Below, piece after piece: positions 58,358 through 64,000 of a DNA stretch of 64,000 nucleotides. A program made the translations under genes and the position numbers. The notes below the pieces were generated by a model, which was given only the letters and a program-made list of their open reading frames with translations, was not told the origin of the DNA and made no database searches. The stretch comes from Variovorax boronicumulans. Its GTDB lineage: Bacteria > Pseudomonadota > Gammaproteobacteria > Burkholderiales > Burkholderiaceae_C. Numbering within the stretch: position 1 is the first letter of the stretch; each line of letters begins with the position of its first letter. The stretch is from positions 1,170,714 through 1,234,713 of the forward strand of contig NZ_JAAAFX010000004.1 in NCBI RefSeq assembly GCF_019352895.1, given 5' to 3'.

Positions 58358-58987
58358 TCAAGCGCGCTGCTTGAGCGCCAGCACCGACAGCCCCGACGCG
58401 ATGAAGGTCAGGCCCGCGCCCACGTTGAGGCCGGAGCCGAAGCGCGGGTGGCGGCGCAGCCAGGCCGACAGGGTGGAGGCGCAGCAGCCCAGCACGGAGA
58501 AGATCACGGCCGTGAGCAGCGCGAAGATCGCGCCGTAGACCAGCATCTGCACCGCCACCGGGCCGCGGCTCGCGCTCACGAACTGCGGCAGGAAGGCCAG
58601 CACGAACAGGCCCGGCTTGGGGTTGAGCACGTTCGACAGCAGGCCGGTGAAGAAGACCTTGCGCAGCGACTGGTGCGCGCGGGGTTCGAAGGAGATCAGG
58701 TTGCGCGAGGCCAGCGCCTTCCAGCCCAGCCACAGCAGATACACCCCGCCCACCGCCTTGACCACCCAGAAGGCCACGGGCGAGGCCTGGATCAGCAGCG
58801 ACAGGCCCAGCGCCGCGGCCAGCGCATGCACCATGATCCCCAGCCCGGCGCCGGTGGCCGACAGGCAGGCCGCGGCACGGCCCTGGCTCAGGCCCCGGCT
58901 GATCGCGAGGATGTTGTCGGGGCCGGGCGCGATCACGACGATCAGGCAGGCGGCCACGTAGGTCAGCAGCAGGTCGAGGGGGAACAT
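58358..58987 (-). CDS. LysE/RhtB family amino-acid exporter
   Basis: 209 residues, six membrane helices. LysE/RhtB signatures: VAACLIVVIAPGPDNILAIS (helix 1), SRGLSQGRAAACLSATGAGL and LWLGWKALASR. Exports amino acids or homoserine-lactone-like compounds in related proteins. ATG 58987 is followed by FPLDLLLTYVAACL. It is 25 bases downstream of the CorA gene on the same strand, so probably cotranscribed; convergent with the lipoprotein gene. Confidence 0.93.
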   Translation of the reverse strand: MFPLDLLLTYVAACLIVVIAPGPDNILAISRGLSQGRAAACLSATGAGLGIMVHALAAALGLSLLIQASPVAFWVVKAVGGVYLLWLGWKALASRNLISFEPRAHQSLRKVFFTGLLSNVLNPKPGLFVLAFLPQFVSASRGPVAVQMLVYGAIFALLTAVIFSVLGCCASTLSAWLRRHPRFGSGLNVGAGLTFIASGLSVLALKQRA

Positions 58988-59012
58988 GGTTTTCTCCGGA
59001 AGGGGCGCGCGC

Positions 59013-59990
59013 TCAGACCCAGCCGGCCCGGCGGAAGCGGTAGTAGAGGTAGCCGCAGATGCTGACGATCAGGCCCAGCGCCATCGCATAGCCGTAGCGC
59101 CATTTCAGCTCGGGCATCTGCTCGAAGTTCATGCCCCAGATGCCGACGAAGGCGGTGCACACCGCGAAGATCGCGGCCCAGGCGGCGAGCCGCTTGGTGA
59201 CCTCGCCGTCGGCGATGGTGACCATCGACAGGTTGGCCTGGATCGCGATGCCGATCGTGTCGCGCATCGCGTCGATGGAGCCGTTGATGCGGTTGAGGTG
59301 GTCGAGCACGTCGCGGAAGTATTCCTGCGTGCCCACGCAGAGCTGCGGCACGCGGCCGCCGTGCAGCTTGTTGGCGCCCTCGAGCAGCGGCGCGACCGCG
59401 TGCTTGAGCACCGTGAGCCGCTGCTTCAGGCCGTAGAGGCCCTGGATGTTCTCGCGCGCCCCACCCTGCGTGAAGATGCGCTCCTCGATGCCCTCGAGCT
59501 CGACGTCGAAGGCGTCGATGGCCGGGAAGTAACGGTCGACCACCGCGTCCATCAGCGCATAAAGCACGAAGCCCGGGCCGTTCCTGAGCAGTTCGGGTTC
59601 GCGCTGGCAGCGCTCGCGCACCTCGACGAAACCGTGGCTGCTGCGGTTGCGCACCGACACCACATAGTTGCGACCGACGAACACGTCGAGCTCGCCGACC
59701 TCCATGGCGGTGCGCGGCGCGTCGGCGTCGGCATCGAGCAGGTGCAGCACCACGAACAGCGAGTCGCCGTACTCCTCCACCTTGGGTCGCTGGTGACCGT
59801 TCTGCGCGTCCTCGACGGCCAATGGGTGCAGGTCGAAGGCCTGCTGCAGTTCGAGCAGTTCTTCCTGCGAGGCGTCGTTCAGCGCGACCCAGACGAAACA
59901 GCGCGGCAGCGAGAGGTATTCGCCGATGCGGCTCACGGGGATGTCGGCGAGCTTGGAGCCGTCTTCGTAGACAACGCAATTGATGAGCAT
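59013..59990 (-). CDS. corA: CorA family Mg/Co transporter
   Basis: 325 residues. A large cytoplasmic N-terminal domain (about 1-260, acidic and helical) precedes two C-terminal membrane helices. The pore signature is FVGIWGMNFEQMPEL (about 290-305, GMN), followed by KWRYGYAMALGLIVSICGYL and a basic tail. CorA pentamers import Mg2+ (also Co2+, Ni2+). ATG 59990 (MLINCVVYEDGSK) is used; ATG codons further up lie in the divergent promoter region. It shares its upstream region with the TorF-type porin gene. Confidence 0.95.
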   Translation of the reverse strand: MLINCVVYEDGSKLADIPVSRIGEYLSLPRCFVWVALNDASQEELLELQQAFDLHPLAVEDAQNGHQRPKVEEYGDSLFVVLHLLDADADAPRTAMEVGELDVFVGRNYVVSVRNRSSHGFVEVRERCQREPELLRNGPGFVLYALMDAVVDRYFPAIDAFDVELEGIEERIFTQGGARENIQGLYGLKQRLTVLKHAVAPLLEGANKLHGGRVPQLCVGTQEYFRDVLDHLNRINGSIDAMRDTIGIAIQANLSMVTIADGEVTKRLAAWAAIFAVCTAFVGIWGMNFEQMPELKWRYGYAMALGLIVSICGYLYYRFRRAGWV

Positions 59991-60064
59991 GCGAAAGACC
60001 GTGGAGCGATGGAGACGTGTGCATCTTGCCACGCGCCGGCCTGCGTGGCCCGACGCCGCCCGCA

Positions 60065-60110
60065 CGCCTTTTTACGCCGGGGCCCCGCCTTTTTACGCGG
60101 GTTTTACGCG
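60065..60110. promoter_or_regulatory. Three phased TTTTACGC repeats between CorA and porin genes
   Basis: CGCCTTTTTACGC is an exact 13-bp repeat at 60065-60077 and 60086-60098; a third TTTTACGC is at 60102-60109. The TTTAC cores start at 60071, 60092 and 60103, i.e. 21 and 11 bases apart, about two and one helical turns. This is typical of OmpR-type regulator sites. The reverse strand reads GTAAA-N6-GTAAA. Confidence 0.5.
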
Positions 60111-60155
60111 CCCGCTTCTACGCTCGCGCTTCCTCATTCCCAGCTCATTCTCTTC

Positions 60156-60950
60156 ATGTATTTCCCCACCTCGCACTCCACCCTGGCCCTGCTCGCACTC
60201 GCCGTGCTGCCGGCCTTCGCCAACGCCCAGACCACGGCCAACATCGCGCTCAGCAGCGACTACAAGTTTCGCGGCCAGGACCAGGACGTGCTGGGCCACG
60301 ACGGCGGCGCCAAGACCCGCGCGCTCAAGCCCTCGCTGCAGGGCGGCTTCGACCACGCCTTCGGCGACAGCGGCTGGTATGTGGGCAACTGGAACGCCAG
60401 CGTCGGCTGGCTGGCCGGCAACAGCATCGAAAGCGACCTGTACGGCGGCTACAAGTTCAAGGCCGACGTGTTCGACATCGACCTCGGCGCGCTGACCTAC
60501 CTCTACCCCGGCAACCATGCGGGCAACACGACCGAGCTGTACGCTGGCGCGAGCTACACCGACGCGACGCTGGGCAGCGTGACGCTCAAGTACGCGCACA
60601 CCGTGTCGAAGGACTACTTCAACTACGCGGGCAGCGCCGCGGGCTCGGGCCTGTCGGGCCGCAACACCGGCTACCTGAGCCTGGCCTACAGCAAGGAGAT
60701 CGGCGCGGGCGTCACGCTCAAGGCGGCGCTGGGCCACACCCGCATGGCCAGCGACATCCGGCGCCTGGGCTACCGCAGCTTCGTCGACTACAGCGTGGGC
60801 GCCAGCCTGGACCTGGGCAGCGGCGTGTCGCTGGGCGGCGCGATGCAGGGCGCGAGCCACGAGCGCGCCTACGCGCTGACCAGCGGCCCCGACGCCGGCT
60901 GGTCGCCCAACCGGCCGCGGCTGGTGCTGACGCTGGCCAAGACCCTGTGA
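60156..60950 (+). CDS. TorF-family outer-membrane protein (Gcw_chp porin-like)
   Basis: 264 residues. Signal peptide at about 1-24 (LALLALAVLPAFANA). The mature barrel opens TTANIALSSDYKFRGQDQDV and has regular amphipathic strands (WYVGNWNASVGWLAGNSIES, LTYLYPGNHAGNTTELYAG, RLGYRSFVDYSVGASLDLG), ending in an aromatic/leucine strand LVLTLAKTL. It matches the Gcw_chp/TorF group of putative porins. Start ATG 60156 lacks a clear Shine-Dalgarno. Three TTTTACGC repeats lie 46-91 bases upstream. Transported solute unknown. Confidence 0.87.
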   Translation: MYFPTSHSTLALLALAVLPAFANAQTTANIALSSDYKFRGQDQDVLGHDGGAKTRALKPSLQGGFDHAFGDSGWYVGNWNASVGWLAGNSIESDLYGGYKFKADVFDIDLGALTYLYPGNHAGNTTELYAGASYTDATLGSVTLKYAHTVSKDYFNYAGSAAGSGLSGRNTGYLSLAYSKEIGAGVTLKAALGHTRMASDIRRLGYRSFVDYSVGASLDLGSGVSLGGAMQGASHERAYALTSGPDAGWSPNRPRLVLTLAKTL

Positions 60951-61015
60951 TGCGCCGACAGGGGGCGTCGAGTACGTGACCGGCGGGCCGGCGCCATGCT
61001 GCCGATAATCGACGC

Positions 61016-62671
61016 ATGGTCCGCCCCACACAACTCACATACCCCCCACGCGAAGCCGCCCCCGTGCGCGACGCCGCCACCCTGCTGCTGCTGCGCGACA
61101 CGCCGGCCGGCATCGAGGTGCTGATGACGCGCCGCTCCGACAAGGCCAGCTTCGGCGCCGGTGCCTACGTCTTCCCCGGCGGCCGCATCGATGCGGGCGA
61201 CGCCCAGGCCCACGGCGTGGCCGAACGCCGCGTCACGCAGAGCGACCTGCAGCTCACCCAATCGATCGCCGCGCTGCGCGAATGCTTCGAGGAACTGGGC
61301 GTGCTGCTGGCGCGCCATGCCGACGGCCGCCCGGTCGAGGCCGCCGAAGTCGCGGCCATGGACCGCAGCACCACCGACGGCACGCAGCCCTTCGCCGCCC
61401 AATGCGCCACGCAGGGCCTGCGCCTGGCGACCGACCAGGTCTTCACCTTCGCCCACTGGATCACCGACCGCGACCTGCCCAAGCGTTTCGACGTGCCCTT
61501 CCTGGTGGCGCGCATGCCCGAGGGCCAGACGCCCACGGCCGACGAGACCGAGCAGTTCGAACCCGTGTGGGTGCGGCCGGCCGACGCGCTGGAGCGCCAC
61601 AAGGCCGGCGGCTTCCTGCTGATGTTCCCGACCGTGCGCACGCTCGAACGCTTCACCGCCTACGCCACGGTCGACGCGGTGCTGGCCGCCTGCGCGCAGG
61701 AACAGCCGCTGTTCACTAGCTGCCCGCGCGCCGGCCTGCTCAAGGGCCAGGAAGCCCGCTTCATGGAAAGCGACACGCCGTATGGCGAGCTCGCGCTGGT
61801 CTGCCCCGACGGCCAGATCGTGCATGCGCTCGACTGGCAGAGCGAGGCGCCGGTGCGGCTGCTGCACAACCTGCAGCGCCTGACCGCGCCCAACCCCAGC
61901 GCCATGACCGGCCCCGGCACCAACAGCTACATCGTGGGCGACGCCGCCACCGGCTACATCGTGGTCGACCCGGGCCCGCGCGACGAAGCGCACATCGCGC
62001 GGCTGCACGCGGCCACGGGCGGCGACATCCGCATGATCGTCTGCACCCATTCGCACGCCGACCATTCGCCGGCCGCCGCGCCGCTGCAGGCGCTGTGCAC
62101 GTCGACGAAGCCGCCGATCCTCGGCCTGCCCTCGGCGCCCACCGCACGCGCCCATGCGCAGTTCACGCCCGACCGCGCCCTGGCCGACGGCGAGCGCCTG
62201 GTGTTGCAGGGCGCATCGCGCGAGACCACCCACACGCTGCGCGTGATCCACACGCCCGGCCACGCGGCCAACCACCTGTGCCTGGTGCTGGAGGAAGACG
62301 GCCTGCTGTTCTCCGGCGACCACATCCTCAACGGCAGCACCACGGTGGTCGACCCACCGGACGGCCACATGGACGCGTACCTCGATTCGCTCGACACCCT
62401 GGACGAGGCCTGCGCGACCGGCGATGTCAACTTCATCCTGCCCGCGCACGGCTATGTGCTGGGCTCGGCGCGCGATGCCATCGCGTACCTGAAGATGCAC
62501 CGCCTGCGGCGCGAGGCCCGCATCCTGGCCGCCATGCGCGCGCAGCCGCAGGGCACGCCCGAGGAATGGCTGCCGGTCGCGTACAGCGATGTGCCGCAAC
62601 GCATGTGGCCGGTGGCAGCGCGATCGCTGACCGCACATGTCGAACGCATCCGCGAGAAAGGCCTGGCATGA
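61016..62671 (+). CDS. NUDIX hydrolase fused to a metallo-beta-lactamase hydrolase
   Basis: 551 residues. Residues about 15-215 are a NUDIX domain: GAYVFPGGRIDAGD, then an insertion and ALRECFEELGVLLARHAD, so the box is G-x-many-REcxEElg, like NUDT19 or CoA-type diphosphatases. Residues about 265-480 are an MBL domain with His345-x-His347-x-Asp349-His350 (THSHADHS), HTPGHAANHLCLVLEEDG, LFSGDHIL and LPAHGYVLG. The MBL part resembles LACTB2-like nucleases or thioester hydrolases. The fusion suggests sequential hydrolysis of an acyl-CoA or nucleotide substrate. The stop overlaps the next gene's ATG (ATGA). Confidence 0.87.
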   Translation: MVRPTQLTYPPREAAPVRDAATLLLLRDTPAGIEVLMTRRSDKASFGAGAYVFPGGRIDAGDAQAHGVAERRVTQSDLQLTQSIAALRECFEELGVLLARHADGRPVEAAEVAAMDRSTTDGTQPFAAQCATQGLRLATDQVFTFAHWITDRDLPKRFDVPFLVARMPEGQTPTADETEQFEPVWVRPADALERHKAGGFLLMFPTVRTLERFTAYATVDAVLAACAQEQPLFTSCPRAGLLKGQEARFMESDTPYGELALVCPDGQIVHALDWQSEAPVRLLHNLQRLTAPNPSAMTGPGTNSYIVGDAATGYIVVDPGPRDEAHIARLHAATGGDIRMIVCTHSHADHSPAAAPLQALCTSTKPPILGLPSAPTARAHAQFTPDRALADGERLVLQGASRETTHTLRVIHTPGHAANHLCLVLEEDGLLFSGDHILNGSTTVVDPPDGHMDAYLDSLDTLDEACATGDVNFILPAHGYVLGSARDAIAYLKMHRLRREARILAAMRAQPQGTPEEWLPVAYSDVPQRMWPVAARSLTAHVERIREKGLA

Positions 62672-63438
62672 ACCGCGCACCCGCACGCCATGACACCCGG
62701 AACGACGAGAGCGACGAAGGCATCCGCCTGGCCAAGCGCGTCGCGGCGCAGGTCGGGTGCTCGCGCCGCGAGGCCGAGCTGCTGATCGAGAACGGCGCCG
62801 TGCGCGTCGACGGCCAGCGCATCGAGGTGCCGCAGGCCCGCGTCAAGCCCGAGCAGACCGTCGAGGTCGACAAGAGCGCCAAGCCCGAGCCGGTGCAGGT
62901 CGTGACCCTGCTGCTGAACAAGCTGCCGGGCATGGCCTTCGACGCGCCGATCGCGCGCCTGCTGGTGCCCGACCAACGCTGCGAGCACGACGTGTCGCAG
63001 CGCCCCACGCTGCAGCGCCATTTCGCGAACCAGCGCTGCTTCACGCCGCTGGAGACCGGCGCCGGCGGCCTGATCGTCTTCACGCAGGACCCGCGCATCG
63101 AGCGCAAGCTGGTCGAAGACGCCGCGCTGATGGAATACGAGGTGATGGTCGACGTGCAGGGCGAGGTCGGCCCGCAGGCGCTGCACCGCCTCAACCAGTC
63201 GCCCGTGATCGACGGCCGCGCCATGCTGCCGGCCAAGGTCAGCATCAACCGCCAGAACGAGGGCGTGACCGGCCTGCGCTTCGCAATGAAGGGCGCCTGG
63301 CCCGGTCAGATCGCGCAGATGTGCGACAGCGTGGACCTGCGCATCGTGGCGATGAAGCGGCAGCGCGTGGGGCGCATGTCGCTGGCGGGGATGGCGCCGG
63401 GGAACTGGCGCTATCTGCTGCCGCATGAAAAGTTTTGA
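62668..63438 (+). CDS. S4-domain protein related to pseudouridine synthase RluF, catalytic Asp replaced
   Basis: 256 residues. S4 RNA-binding domain at about 25-75 (KRVAAQVGCSRREAELLIEN, AVRVDGQRIEV). An RsuA/RluF-type synthase body follows. By hand alignment to the catalytic motif (RLD-x-x-T/S-x-G-LLLLTND), this protein reads PLETGAGGLIVFTQD: Asp becomes Glu and the preceding Arg becomes Pro. LLNKLPGM, NRQNEGVTGLRFAMKGAW and LRIVAMKRQRVGRMSLAGMA remain family-like. It may have lost uridine isomerisation and only bind RNA, or may use Glu. It is translationally coupled to the NUDIX/MBL gene. An RluF or RsuA name would be too strong. Confidence 0.82.
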   Translation: MNRAPARHDTRNDESDEGIRLAKRVAAQVGCSRREAELLIENGAVRVDGQRIEVPQARVKPEQTVEVDKSAKPEPVQVVTLLLNKLPGMAFDAPIARLLVPDQRCEHDVSQRPTLQRHFANQRCFTPLETGAGGLIVFTQDPRIERKLVEDAALMEYEVMVDVQGEVGPQALHRLNQSPVIDGRAMLPAKVSINRQNEGVTGLRFAMKGAWPGQIAQMCDSVDLRIVAMKRQRVGRMSLAGMAPGNWRYLLPHEKF

Positions 63439-63464
63439 GGGTGAGGCCTGGGCGGCCTGTCGGC

Positions 63465-63483
63465 CGTAAAGCTGCGTAAAGCG
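63465..63483 (+). promoter_or_regulatory. CpxR-type box GTAAA-N5-GTAAA
   Basis: GTAAA at 63466-63470 and 63476-63480 with five bases between, in a 10-bp direct repeat CGTAAAGC. It matches the E. coli CpxR consensus GTAAA-N5-GTAAA exactly. It lies 80 bases upstream of the small secreted protein. CpxR presence in this organism is not shown by the window. Confidence 0.5.
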
Positions 63484-63559
63484 TTCTTCTACCTAAGGCT
63501 GCTTTCACAGAGCCCTTCTAAGCTCAGGTCGTCGTCTCTTCTCTTGATTGGAGTTACAC

Positions 63560-63766
63560 ATGAAAAAAATCGCATTGTTCGCCGCGGCTGTTCTCGTTTC
63601 CTCACTGTCCTTCGCCCAACCCGGCCCGGCCCATCACGGCAACGGCCCGCACATGAAGCGCGCCCCGTCACACCAGGTGCATCGGCCGCATGCGAAGAAG
63701 AAGATTTGGGTCAAGGCGCATCGGGAGCATGGGCGGGTGGTGAAGGGGCATTACGTTTGGCGGTGA
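63560..63766 (+). CDS. Small secreted His/Lys-rich protein
   Basis: 68 residues. Signal peptide at about 1-19 (KKIALFAAAVLVSSLSFAQP). The mature protein is short and basic, with PAHHGNGPHMKRAPSHQVHR and the end VKAHREHGRVVKGHYVWR. Several Comamonadaceae carry small periplasmic proteins with this KVHREHG-RV-GHY-WR ending; the role is unknown and metal binding via histidines is possible. ATG 63560 has TTGGAG seven bases upstream; an ATG at 63548 is too early. A CpxR-type box is upstream. Monocistronic. Confidence 0.8.
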   Translation: MKKIALFAAAVLVSSLSFAQPGPAHHGNGPHMKRAPSHQVHRPHAKKKIWVKAHREHGRVVKGHYVWR

Positions 63767-64000
63767 GAGGTTTGGGCAGCTACGGCACGAAGCTTGCCGA
63801 TGCTCGACGTCTGCTGCAGGCTGAACGGTGTCGGCCCGCAACAGCTTTTTCGTTGACTGATCTTTGTGAGAGTGGACGCTCAAGTCGTAGGCAAATGAAC
63901 TGTTTGCTTATCTCTACTGGTCCGGCAGCTTTCGGAGAACTGGTCTTTGTGTGCAGCAGCATGCGCTCATGAAGCCCTTGACCCAGCGCTTTGCGTTAAT
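63767..64000. other. Lower-GC 3' end region without a recognisable gene
   Basis: 234 bases, less GC-rich than the rest (many A/T runs such as TTTGCTTATCTC). No convincing gene. An ATG at 63969 opens MKPLTQRFAL at the window edge and could be the start of a gene in the next segment, but it is too short to support. Confidence 0.4.

Noticed and set aside
62668..63438. Naming the S4 protein RluF or RsuA
   Set aside because: The catalytic aspartate position appears to be Glu, so a specific pseudouridine synthase name would overstate the evidence.
63969..64000. Start of a new gene at the right edge (MKPLTQRFAL)
   Set aside because: Only ten codons before the edge and no ribosome-binding site; not enough to call.

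Overview
This 64 kb window is GC-rich chromosomal DNA of a betaproteobacterium. It fits Burkholderiales, family Comamonadaceae, with a Variovorax-like genus most likely. The reasons are the mraZ-rsmH-ftsL-ftsI cell-wall cluster next to hslVU and dksA, the dapF-DUF484-xerC-rlmI operon, many LysR regulators, and several Bug-type (TctC) solute receptors. The genus is inferred from gene content and protein character, not from a database search. I saw no rRNA, tRNA, CRISPR array, insertion sequence or prophage.

Layout. (1) 1-12.8 kb, minus strand: housekeeping genes. The start of the division/cell-wall cluster (mraZ, rsmH, ftsL, ftsI start) has a five-repeat MraZ operator. It is followed by hslVU, two proteins of unknown function, dksA with a long histone-H1-like tail, a COG0523 metallochaperone GTPase, and dapF-DUF484-xerC-rlmI. 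(2) 12.8-18.9 kb: LysR genes flank a plus-strand cassette of two related MFS exporters around a DkgB aldo/keto reductase, a MoaF-like protein and a PCC/DUF296 protein. (3) 19-29 kb: a Bug receptor with maleylacetate reductase, a hybrid sensor kinase with a stand-alone receiver, two AraC regulators, a cyclophilin-like protein, and a LysR divergent from pirin. (4) 29-39 kb, minus strand: MFS, DoxX, a Tat-exported amidohydrolase, XapX, a YcaC-like hydrolase, an alpha/beta hydrolase, and a periplasmic PaoABC-type aldehyde oxidoreductase. (5) 39-43.6 kb: a secreted PCC protein, a thioesterase divergent from a GcvA-like LysR, an EVE protein, and a visibly lower-GC islet with a DUF6402 protein and a small membrane protein. 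(6) 43.6-57 kb: a divergent catabolic island. (7) 57-64 kb: lipoprotein, LysE exporter, CorA, TorF-type porin, a NUDIX/metallo-beta-lactamase fusion, a degenerate pseudouridine-synthase-like S4 protein and a small secreted basic protein.

The catabolic island is the main accessory system. Leftward run crotonase, CoA-transferase, a Bug receptor and an amidohydrolase. Rightward run an iron alcohol dehydrogenase, a Bug receptor, a TRAP transporter (DctP, DctQ, DctM) with an amidohydrolase inside it, an FMN 2-hydroxyacid oxidase and a third Bug receptor. A 3-hydroxyisobutyrate-dehydrogenase-like gene closes the island. The likely logic is uptake of a carboxylate, lactone or amide hydrolysis, oxidation of a hydroxy acid, CoA activation and CoA-ester processing. 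The substrate cannot be named from sequence. Four promoters (both divergent operons, the dehydrogenase, and the thioesterase beside the GcvA-like LysR at 40.5 kb) share an almost identical sigma-70 layout and an A-rich 11-mer. This suggests one regulon controlled by that LysR protein.
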